Positions 11,671-19,841 of a DNA stretch of 64,000 bases are shown in pieces (within the stretch, counting starts at the first letter, position 1; each line of letters opens with the position of its first letter). The DNA comes from Azospirillum humicireducens (GTDB lineage Bacteria; Pseudomonadota; Alphaproteobacteria; Azospirillales; Azospirillaceae): assembly GCF_001639105.2 (NCBI RefSeq), contig NZ_CP015285.1, positions 984,501 through 1,048,500 on the forward strand, written 5' to 3'. Position numbers and translations under genes: made by a program. Under the pieces are notes generated by a model, which saw only the letters and a list, made by a program, of their open reading frames with translations, was not told the DNA's origin and searched no databases.

Positions 11671-13359
11671 TCAGCCCTGACGGATGCGGGAGACGAAGGC
11701 CGAGACCTCTCTCAGCATACGGTCGGCCCGCTCGCCCACCGCACGGGCGGCGGCGGCCACCTCGGTCGATGCCTGGCCGGTGGCGGTGGCGTGGCTGCAG
11801 ACGAGGTTCAGGCTGTCCGACACCGAGCTGACACCCTGTGCCGCCTCGTTGACGTTCTGGCTGATGTCGCGGGTGGCGGCACCCTGCTCCTCGATCGCGG
11901 CGGAGATGCTGGAGGCGACGTTGTTCACCGTTTCGATGGCGCCGCCGACTCCGCGCATCGCCTCGACCACCGACGAGGTGGCGTCGGTCATGGCGGCGAT
12001 CTGCGCCTGGACGTCGTCGGTGGCCTTGGCCGTCTGGTTGGCGAGATTCTTGACCTCGCTGGCGACGACGGCGAAGCCCTTGCCGGCCTCTCCGGCGCGG
12101 GCCGCTTCGATGGTCGCGTTCAACGCCAGCAGGTTCGTCTGCTCGGCGATGGAGCGGATCAGGTCGACCACCTCCACCGTGCGCCGGGCGACGCCGTCCA
12201 GCTGTTCGATCAGCGCGTAGGTGCGGCGGACATCCTCAACCGCGCGGGCGGAGCCGGTCGTCGATTCGGCGATCTGCTGGGCGATCTCGCGGATCGACGC
12301 GGCCAGTTCCTCGGTCGCACCCGCCACCGCCTGGACATTGCCCGACGTGGTTTCCGCCGCGCGGGCGGCGCCGTCCATCAAGCGGGTCGTCTGTTCCGCC
12401 CCGCTGCTCATCGCGCCGGAGGTGTGGGTCAGCTGTCCCGCCGAGTCGGCGACCGAACGGACCAGTCCGCCGACCGTGTTCTCGAACTCGTCGGCGAGCC
12501 GGGCCATGGTCGCGCGTCGGGCCTGTTCGGCCTCATGCTCCAGGGCGGCATGGCGGCGGCGCAGGTCTTCCGCCTCGATGGCGCTGAGCCTCAGCGTCTC
12601 GACGGAGCGGGCGAGGGCTCCCACTTCGTCACGGCGCTCCGTCCCGCCGACCTGCGTGGCGAGATCGCCCGTGGCGATGCGGCCGGTGGCGCTGCCGATG
12701 CCGTCCAGCCCCTTGGTAATGCGCGACACCAGACGGAAGCCGAACACACCCAGCAGGACCGATGCGACCAGCGTGACCGCCAGCGTTTCCAACAGCGTGC
12801 GGCGGAAGGCGGCATCGACGTCGTCGATGTAGACGCCGGTGCCGATCATCCAGCCCCAGGGCTCGTAGATCGCGGCGAAGGCCAGCTTCGGCACAGGATC
12901 GCCGCCGCTTGCCTTGGGGAAGTTGTAGATCAGGAAGCCGTCGTTGGCCTTGGCCGAAGCGATCAGCCCGCGGATCACCAGCACGCCGTTGCTGTCCTTG
13001 AAATCGGCCAGCTTGCGGGTGCCTTCCAGGTCGGCGCGCACCCCGTGGAAAACGTTCGTCCCGTCGAACTCGTAACCGAACATGTACTCGCTCCCGAAGA
13101 AACGCAGCGCCCGCAGGGTGGCCTTGGCCCGCGTCTGCGCTTCTTCGCGGCTGAACTCACCCTTGGCGGCACGGGCGTCGTAGGACTTGATGATCGACAG
13201 CGAGGTCTGCACCACCGCCTGGATCGAGTTGCGGTATCCTTCCACCATGGTCTCGCGCTTGGATGTCGCGGACCAGAGGCCGGCCCCCAGGATGGTGAAG
13301 AGGAACAGCCCCAGAAGGATCAGGAGCTTCGCCTTGATGCTGTGAAGTTTGTCGATCAT
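11671..13359 (-). CDS. Methyl-accepting chemotaxis protein with Cache sensor
   Basis: Transmembrane chemoreceptor of 562 residues from ATG 13359 ([11 protein letters not shown]). The first membrane helix is at about residues 11-30. A periplasmic single Cache domain (about 40-185) has the typical [11 protein letters not shown] and [16 protein letters not shown] segments. A second helix at about 188-210 and a HAMP linker follow, then a long coiled-coil signalling domain with the invariant hairpin [34 protein letters not shown] that docks CheA/CheW. There is no C-terminal CheR/CheB pentapeptide. Single-Cache receptors often bind small organic acids; the ligand here is unknown. Two palindromes flank its candidate promoter (13433-13504). 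No che genes are nearby. Confidence 0.95.
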   Translation of the reverse strand: MIDKLHSIKAKLLILLGLFLFTILGAGLWSATSKRETMVEGYRNSIQAVVQTSLSIIKSYDARAAKGEFSREEAQTRAKATLRALRFFGSEYMFGYEFDGTNVFHGVRADLEGTRKLADFKDSNGVLVIRGLIASAKANDGFLIYNFPKASGGDPVPKLAFAAIYEPWGWMIGTGVYIDDVDAAFRRTLLETLAVTLVASVLLGVFGFRLVSRITKGLDGIGSATGRIATGDLATQVGGTERRDEVGALARSVETLRLSAIEAEDLRRRHAALEHEAEQARRATMARLADEFENTVGGLVRSVADSAGQLTHTSGAMSSGAEQTTRLMDGAARAAETTSGNVQAVAGATEELAASIREIAQQIAESTTGSARAVEDVRRTYALIEQLDGVARRTVEVVDLIRSIAEQTNLLALNATIEAARAGEAGKGFAVVASEVKNLANQTAKATDDVQAQIAAMTDATSSVVEAMRGVGGAIETVNNVASSISAAIEEQGAATRDISQNVNEAAQGVSSVSDSLNLVCSHATATGQASTEVAAAARAVGERADRMLREVSAFVSRIRQG

Positions 13360-13432
13360 CGCCCAGTTCCACCCCAAACGCGCGAGACCGCCGCCGGAAC
13401 GCTCCGACGCATCGGGTCCGCTTAGATCAAAA

Positions 13433-13504
13433 ATTCCTAATGGAATGTGCCATCCATACTGGGGTATCGCGAGTTGATGCAATCCCTAACGGGGGCGTAG
13501 GGAT
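13433..13504 (-). promoter_or_regulatory. Promoter candidate of the chemoreceptor gene flanked by two palindromes
   Basis: On the minus strand TTGCAT (13482-13477), an 18-nt spacer and TATGGA (13458-13453) form a plausible promoter about 95 nt before the ATG. ATCCCTA/TAGGGAT (13482-13504) lies just upstream of the -35. ATTCC-TAAT-GGAAT (13433-13446) lies near the expected transcription start. Both could be operators; no regulator can be named. Confidence 0.35.
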
Positions 13505-13600
13505 AATCCGGATGGACCCGCAACCGGTTGCGATGGTCACGGTCCAACCGATTGAGCCGGCGGGTTGCGGCGGCCGGGAAATCTGGCAGGATGCGGCACC

Positions 13601-14332
13601 ATGACACTGATCGCCTATCCGCTGTCGGGGGCCATGCCCGACATCCGACCGGCGCGCCCGACGCGCGACTGGATCGACGCCCTGCCGGAGCAGTACGGCT
13701 ACCGCTGCCTGCCGCTGAACATCGCCAGCATGCATGGCTGGGAGGTCTGTTGCCCGGTGCGGGCGACGGCGGTCTGGGATGGCGGCACCGGGCTGGATGC
13801 AATCACGATCACGGCCGATGAACCGCATCCGCTGTTGCCGGCCAGTCATTTCGGCAGCGGCGTGCTGACCTTCCATGTCGCCGCGCTGTTCCGGACGCCG
13901 CCGGGCGTGAACCTGATGGTGACCGGGCCGCTGAACCACCCGAAGCACGGCATCCTCGGCCTGTCGGGCATCATCGAGACCGACTGGTCGCCCTATCCCT
14001 TCACCATGAACTGGCGATTCACCGCGCCCGGCGTGCCTGTGACCTGGGAGAAGGGCGAACCCTTCGCCCATCTGATGCCGGTGCAGCGCGGGCTGGTGGA
14101 GAGCCTGGAACCGGATGTGCGCGATCTCGACAGCGATCCGGAGACGGCGGCGCAGTACCGCGCCTGGGCCGCCTCGCGCAGCCAGTTCAATGCCGACCTT
14201 CAGACCCCCGGCAGTACGGCGGCGCAGGAGCGCTGGCAGAAGGGCTATTACCGCGGCAAGAGACCGGACGGCAGCGACGGCCCGCCCGGCCATGAGATCA
14301 AGGTACGGGCGAAGCCGTTTCCCATCAGGTGA
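13601..14332 (+). CDS. DUF6065 family protein of unknown function
   Basis: A 243-residue protein that matches, from memory, the DUF6065 pattern: PTRDWIDALPEQYGYRCLPLNIAS, then HGWEV, then a strongly conserved core SHFGSGVLTFHVAALFRTPPG, TGPLNHPKHGI, IIETDWSPYPFTMNWRFT, and finally a tail with W-K-YYRG. No signal peptide or membrane helix is seen, so it is probably cytosolic. Relatives are often found near secondary-metabolite or oxygenase genes, but here it stands alone, divergent from a chemoreceptor and convergent with gmk with no spacer. ATG 13601 is chosen because the family begins with a short hydrophobic strand (LIAYPLSG). The function is unknown. Confidence 0.8.
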   Translation: MTLIAYPLSGAMPDIRPARPTRDWIDALPEQYGYRCLPLNIASMHGWEVCCPVRATAVWDGGTGLDAITITADEPHPLLPASHFGSGVLTFHVAALFRTPPGVNLMVTGPLNHPKHGILGLSGIIETDWSPYPFTMNWRFTAPGVPVTWEKGEPFAHLMPVQRGLVESLEPDVRDLDSDPETAAQYRAWAASRSQFNADLQTPGSTAAQERWQKGYYRGKRPDGSDGPPGHEIKVRAKPFPIR

Positions 14333-14980
14333 CTACAGCGTGTCCTGGATGCTGCGCACGAACTCCGGCAGGCCGACCTGACGGCGGCGGCGCAGCCGTT
14401 CGGCCCGCAGGATCGACTCCACGGCCGCGATGCTTTCGTCCACGTCGTGGTTGACGATGACGTAGTCATATTCCGGCCAGTGGCTGATCTCGTTCGACGC
14501 CTTGGCCATGCGGTTGGCGATGACCTCCTCCGAATCCTGGCCGCGGCCGCGCAGGCGGCGTTCCAGCTCGCTCACCGTCGGCGGCAGGACGAAGACGCTG
14601 ACCAGATCGTCGCGCGCGTTCTGCGCCAGCTGCTGCGCACCCTGCCAGTCGATGGCGAACAGCACGTCGCGGCCGGCGCCCAACGCATCCTCCACCGCCA
14701 CGCGCGGCGTGCCGTAGCAGTTGCCGAAGACGCGGGCATGCTCCAGCAGGTCGCCGGTCTCCGCCATGCGGTCGAAGCGCTGCTGGTCGATGAAGTAATA
14801 GTCCAGCCCTTCGGCTTCGCCGGGACGCATCGCCCGCGTGGTCACCGAGACCGACATGGTGATGCCGGAATCGCGCTCCAGCAGGCCGCGGGCGATGGTG
14901 GTCTTGCCGGCGCCCGAGGGCGACGACAGCACCAGCATCAGGCCGCGCCGGTTGATCAGGGGGGTGTTGGTCGCAGCCAT
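14333..14980 (-). CDS. gmk: Guanylate kinase
   Basis: Cytosolic enzyme phosphorylating GMP to GDP with ATP, essential in the guanine nucleotide pathway. The P-loop SSPSGAGKTT is at about residues 19-28, followed by the GMP-binding region SVTTRAMRPGEAEGLDYYF, the lid containing ARVFGNCYGTPR, and DWQGAQQL. The 215-residue length from ATG 14980 fits the family. A GTG at 14989, inside the 17-bp repeat array, is an alternative giving three more residues. No good ribosome site is present, and translation may be coupled to yicC, whose stop lies 39 bases upstream. yicC-gmk is a common proteobacterial pair. Confidence 0.96.
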   Translation of the reverse strand: MAATNTPLINRRGLMLVLSSPSGAGKTTIARGLLERDSGITMSVSVTTRAMRPGEAEGLDYYFIDQQRFDRMAETGDLLEHARVFGNCYGTPRVAVEDALGAGRDVLFAIDWQGAQQLAQNARDDLVSVFVLPPTVSELERRLRGRGQDSEEVIANRMAKASNEISHWPEYDYVIVNHDVDESIAAVESILRAERLRRRRQVGLPEFVRSIQDTL

Positions 14981-15031
14981 GGCGCTCACTCGATGTTGGC
15001 GATTATTCGATGTTGGTGGTCATTCGATGTT
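14981..15031 (-). repeat. 17-bp tandem triplication at the yicC-gmk junction
   Basis: Three adjacent 17-mers each begin AACATCGA(A/G)T on the minus strand: 15031-15015, 15014-14998 and 14997-14981. The first copy includes the last codons and stop of yicC (AAC ATC GAA TGA), and the third ends directly before the gmk ATG. Confidence 0.9.
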
Positions 15032-15886
15032 CTGGACCTGCTCGCGAAGCTGCTCGATCGAAGCCTTCAGCGACAGGCCGATGCGGGTCAGTTCGACATC
15101 CGCCGACTTGGAGCACAGCGTGTTGGCCTCGCGGTTGAACTCCTGGCACAGGAAGTCGAACCGGCGGCCGATGGCCCCGCCTTCCGCCATCAGGTCGCGG
15201 GCGGCCTGGATGTGGGCGCGCAGGCGGTCCAACTCTTCCCGAATGTCGGCCTTGCCGATCAGGATGGCGGCCTCCTGGGCCAGGCGGTCTTCCGACAGCG
15301 CCGGGAAGGAGCCGAGGATGGCGGCGACCTGGGCGCGCAGCTTCTCGCGCAGCGCCTCCGGCTGGGTGGAGGCGCAGGCCGACGCCGCGTCCACCAGCCG
15401 GGCGATCTCGTCGAGATGGCCGTTCAGCACCTCGGCGATGCGCGCGCCTTCGGCAAGGCGGTTGACCACCAGCTGGTCCACCAGCTTGGCGAGGTCGGTC
15501 TTCAGCGCCGATTCGACACGCTCGCGCGCTTCCGTCTCGTCCTCCTCCACCGGCTCGATGATGCCGCGGACAGCCAGCAGCGAATCCAGCCGCGGCGGCG
15601 CGGCGCCCGCCCCCTCGATCTCGCGGGCCAACTCCAGCACCTGGGCCAGAAGCTCCCGGTTGATGCGGAGCTGCGACACCGCCTGGGCGCGGTTGACGGT
15701 CAGCGTCAGGTTGACATTGCCGCGGGCCAGCCGTTTCGGCAGCTCCGCGCGGGCGACTGCCTCGACGCTGTCGAAGCCCGACGGCAGGCGGCAGCGCAAA
15801 TCCAGGCTGCGGCCATTGACGCTCTTGGCCTCGAAGGTCCAGGAATAGCCGTCGCCGTGCCCGTCGACGCGCGCGAAACCGGTCAT
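15020..15886 (-). CDS. yicC: YicC family endoribonuclease-like protein
   Basis: Conserved 288-residue protein of the YicC/YloC family; family members have been described as endoribonucleases. The conserved start is MTGFARVDGHGDGYSWTFEAKSVNGRSLD (ATG 15886). The YicC-N domain follows with RGNVNLTLTVNR, and the DUF1755 C-terminal domain has DRLAQEAAILIGKADIREELDRLRAH and GRRFDFLCQEFNREANTLCSKS. The frame is open far upstream, but that part lacks family similarity. It is followed by gmk through a 17-bp repeat array that incorporates its stop codon. An SDR gene begins 142 bases upstream on the opposite strand. Confidence 0.93.
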   Translation of the reverse strand: MTGFARVDGHGDGYSWTFEAKSVNGRSLDLRCRLPSGFDSVEAVARAELPKRLARGNVNLTLTVNRAQAVSQLRINRELLAQVLELAREIEGAGAAPPRLDSLLAVRGIIEPVEEDETEARERVESALKTDLAKLVDQLVVNRLAEGARIAEVLNGHLDEIARLVDAASACASTQPEALREKLRAQVAAILGSFPALSEDRLAQEAAILIGKADIREELDRLRAHIQAARDLMAEGGAIGRRFDFLCQEFNREANTLCSKSADVELTRIGLSLKASIEQLREQVQNIE

Positions 15887-16028
15887 GCTGGCAATGACGG
15901 GACGATGGGCAGGCAAAGGCGGCCTCACTTGAAAAGCGGTGTCGGTTGGTGTCGTGCTTATAAACGCGCCATCACCCCACAACAAGCTCCGGCGCCGGAC
16001 GTAAGCCGACAAGCAGGACGGAGATTCC

Positions 16029-16814
16029 ATGAAGCAGCCGCGTTCCACCCCCCGGTCCGCCCCGAGTTCCATCGTCATCACCGGTGCGTCGAGCGGCATC
16101 GGCGAGGCCCTGGCCCTCCTCTATGCCGCTCCCGGTGTGGCGCTGGCTCTGACCGGCCGCGACTCCGCGAGGCTGGAGGCGGTGGCGCAGCGTTGCCGCA
16201 CCGCGGGATCCCGCGTGGACACCGCGGTGATCGACGTGGCGGATCGCGCGGCGATGGCGGAGTGGCTGGCGCGGGTCGATGCCGCCGATCCGGTCGACCT
16301 GCTGATCGCCAATGCCGGCATGTCGGCCGGCACGGGCGATGGTGGCGAGACGGAGGAACAGGCCCGCCGCATCCTGGCGGTCAACATCGACGGGGTGCTG
16401 AACAGCATCCATCCGCTGCTTCCGGCAATGCGGGCGCGGCGGCATGGACAGATCGCCCTGATGGCATCGCTGGCCGGCTTCCGCGGCCTACCCGGTGCGC
16501 CGGCCTATTGCGCCAGCAAGGCGATGGTGCGGGTGTACGGGGAGTCGTTGCGCGGCGACCTCGCGGGGGAGGGGATCGGCGTTTCGGTCATCTGCCCCGG
16601 CTTCGTCAAGAGCCGCATGACGGCGGTGAACCGCTTCCCGATGCCCTTCCTGATGGAGACGGATGCCGCCGCCCGCCTCATCCGCCGCGGGCTTGAGCGC
16701 AATGCGGCGCGAATCGCTTTTCCCTGGCCGATGATGGCCGCGGTCTGGCTGTTGGCGCTGTTGCCGCCGTCCTGGACCGACGGGCCGCTGCGGCGGGCGC
16801 CGCGCAAGGCGTGA
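16029..16814 (+). CDS. SDR family oxidoreductase
   Basis: Classical short-chain dehydrogenase/reductase of 261 residues using NAD(P). The Rossmann motif TGASSGIG starts at about residue 18, NAG is at about 95-97, and the catalytic triad is S147, Y160 and K164 (YCASK). A proline-glycine stretch ICPGFV follows. The C-terminal tail MMAAVWLLALLPPSW is hydrophobic and may associate with membrane, as in some lipid-metabolising SDRs. The ATG at 16029 follows a GGAG-containing leader. It is convergent with the EAL-like gene, 9 bases apart. The substrate cannot be told from sequence. Confidence 0.9.
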   Translation: MKQPRSTPRSAPSSIVITGASSGIGEALALLYAAPGVALALTGRDSARLEAVAQRCRTAGSRVDTAVIDVADRAAMAEWLARVDAADPVDLLIANAGMSAGTGDGGETEEQARRILAVNIDGVLNSIHPLLPAMRARRHGQIALMASLAGFRGLPGAPAYCASKAMVRVYGESLRGDLAGEGIGVSVICPGFVKSRMTAVNRFPMPFLMETDAAARLIRRGLERNAARIAFPWPMMAAVWLLALLPPSWTDGPLRRAPRKA

Positions 16815-16823
16815 GCGCTTCCC

Positions 16824-18116
16824 TCAATCCACCTTGGCGTGGGCGATGGCTTCACGAACGCTGACGCCCTTGCGCATGATGTTGTCGACCGCGCGGCCCT
16901 GGACCAGATTGATCCCCATCTTGTGGGCATAGACCAGGCTGGACACGCTGTCGCAGCGCGCCAGGATGAATTTGCAGCGGTCCTGTTCGGCGATGCGGTC
17001 GCGGAAATACTTCTCGAAGGAGGGGTCCATCTCCAGCATGTCGTTGGACCAGAAGATCTTGGCGTAGTCCGCGTTCAGGTATTCGAGATCGAAATTCGTC
17101 ACCCAGAACGGGTTCAGCCCGTCCACCGCGATCTGATAGCGGCGGTCCTGCGCGAACTCCACCACCTCGTTGAACAACGCAAGGTTCTCGATCAGATCGC
17201 CCTTCGACACTTCCAGCACCACCTGTCCGCGGAAGTCGATGGGCAGGCGTTCGTCGAACTTCACGAAGCCGGTGGAGATGACGGTAGACAGATTGATGTT
17301 GATGCCGATCCGGCGCCCCCGCATGAAGCTCAGCCCATGATTCAGGGCGCGCAGCACCGACTGGTCGAGATTGGCGGTAAAGTAGTTGAACAGCCACTTG
17401 TTGGCGGTGATGTCGTAATCGGGGCAGAGCCGTTCCTGAAGAAGCTTGATGGAGATGTAGAGCTCGTAATACTCCATCTCCGCGTCGCCACCGCCGCCGC
17501 CGATGTTGGCGATGCCCTGGTTGAACAGGAAGGGCGACAGGTCGAACATCTGCATCGAGCGTTCGAGCTTGCCCAATTCCTCCAGCGTGATCGGCGGCTT
17601 GGTTTCGGTGACGTGGCTGCCGGTCTCGCTCGCCTGAAGCTCCTCGATGAAGCGGATGACGTTGATGAAGTTCAACGCCAGTTCCATGATCGAGTAGAGA
17701 GAATATTCCTTGTAGGGATTCGGGCCGGTCAGCGTCGTCTTGGATAGGAAGACCTGTTCCACCGTCTGGCAGACATCGGTGACGCCGGTGAGCTTCAGCC
17801 CTTTGTAGAGGATGATGACGTCGCCGTTGGAGATGTTGAAGGATTGCAGGTAGGACGCCTTGGTCGCAAGTTCCTGGATGATGGAGCGGACCATCATCTG
17901 GCTGGTCGGGTCGCGGTCTTTCAGCAGCGACAGGTGCATGTGGATCAGCCGCATGCCCTGCAGTTCGTTCTTCGCCGACCGCAGCAGGTTCAGGAGCTTG
18001 TCGTTGTCGAATTCCGGTTTCTGGTCCTTGGCGGCGGCGACGGCGGCCTGCTTTTCCGTGGTGGAAAGCCGGACACGGTCCCGTCCCAGAGGGGGTCTGC
18101 CGCCAAACCTGCTCAT
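16824..18116 (-). CDS. Degenerate EAL-domain protein, probable catalytically inactive c-di-GMP effector
   Basis: A 430-residue soluble protein whose C-terminal about 220 residues align by eye with EAL phosphodiesterase domains but lack the active site. It keeps the strand ININLS. The EAL signature itself is absent, LE-LTE is replaced by LEVSKGD, DDFG by VDGL, the KID lysine region by YAKIFW, and QGYLFG by VQGRAVD. The N-terminal half (about 40-190) is mostly helical and unrecognised. Met at 18116 (MSRFGGRPPLG) is chosen; an upstream in-frame start at 18158 is possible. A perfect TTAA-N7-TTAA box lies 180 bases upstream. A role in c-di-GMP-dependent control of motility or cell cycle is inference. 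Confidence 0.75.
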   Translation of the reverse strand: MSRFGGRPPLGRDRVRLSTTEKQAAVAAAKDQKPEFDNDKLLNLLRSAKNELQGMRLIHMHLSLLKDRDPTSQMMVRSIIQELATKASYLQSFNISNGDVIILYKGLKLTGVTDVCQTVEQVFLSKTTLTGPNPYKEYSLYSIMELALNFINVIRFIEELQASETGSHVTETKPPITLEELGKLERSMQMFDLSPFLFNQGIANIGGGGGDAEMEYYELYISIKLLQERLCPDYDITANKWLFNYFTANLDQSVLRALNHGLSFMRGRRIGININLSTVISTGFVKFDERLPIDFRGQVVLEVSKGDLIENLALFNEVVEFAQDRRYQIAVDGLNPFWVTNFDLEYLNADYAKIFWSNDMLEMDPSFEKYFRDRIAEQDRCKFILARCDSVSSLVYAHKMGINLVQGRAVDNIMRKGVSVREAIAHAKVD

Positions 18117-18295
18117 ACGATGCTCACTCCCACAACAAGCGCCACGCCTGCCAACCACCCGTATCGACGGCCGCTCATTGTTCGGCAGCCTTCATGTTCG
18201 GTCCGGCGCCTTCTGCCGGCCGCAACTGTGGCTCCGCAAGTGCCGGAAACCCGGCGAATCCTGCGAAGCCGAACCGATTTTAACGGTAACTATCT

Positions 18296-18310
18296 TTAAA
18301 AAGACCTTAA
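18296..18310. promoter_or_regulatory. CtrA-type box upstream of the EAL-like gene
   Basis: TTAA-AAAGACC-TTAA is an exact match to the alphaproteobacterial CtrA full site TTAA-N7-TTAA. It overlaps the candidate rnd terminator and lies about 180 nt upstream of the EAL-like gene start. Confidence 0.45.
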
Positions 18311-18320
18311 GGCAAAGGTC
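18298..18320 (-). terminator. Rho-independent terminator candidate after rnd
   Basis: On the minus strand, GACCTT-TGCCTT-AAGGTC is followed by TTTTT, 67 bases after the rnd stop. A second GC-rich palindrome (GGGTCCGGACCC) sits just before it. Confidence 0.55.
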
Positions 18321-18386
18321 CGGGCGCGGGCGGGTCCGGACCCGGCAAAGGTCCCGCAATCATCGAAGCGACGTCATTCGCAAAGG

Positions 18387-19577
18387 TCAAGTTTCCAATT
18401 CGACCGGTTCGGCCGATGGGCGCGGGTCTCCGGCAGGAACGATGCGGACGCGACGATCGATGACGGCAAGCCCGATCTTGCCGTGCTTCAGGGCGAGCGC
18501 ATCGCTGCCGAACAGCTCGCGCCGCCACCCGTGCATCGCCGGAATGTCTGCGGCGTCATCGGCCGCCAATGCCTCCAACTCGGAGGACGAGGCCACGAGC
18601 TTCGCCGCGACATTGTTCTCGTCGCATTTCATCTTCAGCAGCACGCGCAGAAGCTCGACGATCGGTTGCAGACCGGGCGGCGGTTCCTCGCGCGGTTCGA
18701 CACGCGGCAAGGCACTGTCCGGCAGGTCGAGTCCAGCCTGCACCGCGGCCAGCACATCGCTCCCCTGCCTTCCCTCCGCGAAGCCGCGGCCAAGCCCGCG
18801 CGTGCGGGCGAGGTCGTCCACTGTGGTGGGGGCGTGGGCGGCGATCTCCAGCAGCGCTTCGTCGCGCAGCACGCGGGAGCGCGGCTGGTCGCGGCGCTGG
18901 GCCTCGCGCTCACGCCAGGCCGCCAGTTCCCTGAGGATCGCCATGAAGCGCGGCTTGTTGGTCCGCACCTTCAGCCGCAGATACGAGCTTTCCGGATCGA
19001 CCTGATAGGTCGCCGGATCGGTCAGGATCGCCATCTCCTCCTCCAGCCAGTGCGAGCGGCCGGATCGGGCAAGGCGGCGCTTCAGCTTCTCGTAGGCCGG
19101 GCGCAGATGAATGACGTCGGACAGGGCGTAGGTCAGCTGCCGCTCGGTCAGCGGCCGGTGCGACCAGTCGGTGAAGCGGCTGGACTTGTCGATGCGGGCG
19201 CCGGCCAGCTTGGTGACCAGCGTTTCATAGCCCACGCTTTCGCCGAAGCCGCAGACCATCGCCGCGACCTGGGTGTCGAACAGCGGATGCGGGATCTGGC
19301 CCGACAGATGCCAGAAGATCTCCACGTCCTGGCGGGCGGCGTGGAACACCTTCAGCACCGACGGGTCGCTCATCAGCGCGAACAGCGGTGTCAGGTCGAT
19401 TCCCTCGGCCAGCGGGTCGATGGCGACCGCGCCGTCGGGTCCGCCGACCTGCACGAGACAGAGTTGCGGCCAATAGGTCTTTTCCCGCAGAAACTCGGTG
19501 TCGACCGTGATGTACTCGGCCCCTGCCAGCGACTGACAGAAGGCCTGAAGGGCGTCGGTTGTCGTGATGAGCGTCAT
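18387..19577 (-). CDS. rnd: Ribonuclease D
   Basis: 3'-5' exoribonuclease that trims tRNA and other stable RNA precursors. The DEDD exonuclease domain shows VDTEFLRE (D26 and E28 from ATG 19577), the second acidic motif FHAARQDVEIFWHL, and YALSDVIHLRPAY. HRDC-type helical domains follow: PRFMAILRELAAWREREAQRRDQPRSRVLRDE and a second at about 290-370. The roughly 396-residue length is normal for alphaproteobacterial Rnd. Met 19577 (MTLITTTDAL) is preferred over an upstream in-frame ATG at 19592. aspS stands upstream on the other strand, with the insertion element between them. Confidence 0.95.
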   Translation of the reverse strand: MTLITTTDALQAFCQSLAGAEYITVDTEFLREKTYWPQLCLVQVGGPDGAVAIDPLAEGIDLTPLFALMSDPSVLKVFHAARQDVEIFWHLSGQIPHPLFDTQVAAMVCGFGESVGYETLVTKLAGARIDKSSRFTDWSHRPLTERQLTYALSDVIHLRPAYEKLKRRLARSGRSHWLEEEMAILTDPATYQVDPESSYLRLKVRTNKPRFMAILRELAAWREREAQRRDQPRSRVLRDEALLEIAAHAPTTVDDLARTRGLGRGFAEGRQGSDVLAAVQAGLDLPDSALPRVEPREEPPPGLQPIVELLRVLLKMKCDENNVAAKLVASSSELEALAADDAADIPAMHGWRRELFGSDALALKHGKIGLAVIDRRVRIVPAGDPRPSAEPVELET

Positions 19578-19841
19578 GGTGGCTTCATACACGACCGAAC
19601 CGATGCTTGAAAGTCCGCCGAAGCGCCGGGCGGCCCCGCGCTGAAAAAGGGACGCCCCGGCGGCAGGGCGGGGTAGCTTCCGGCCGGATTTTCCCCTCGC
19701 CCTTAATGTTGCGCGGCGACGGTGCTAAACTGCGGACGGCTGGACGGCGTGGCGGCGGGAAGTCCGGGTTGAACAGGTGAACAGGAGGGCGGAAAGCGTT
19801 TCACGGTGTTCCAAACGTTCCATTCCGGCCGCCGCGCCCGC

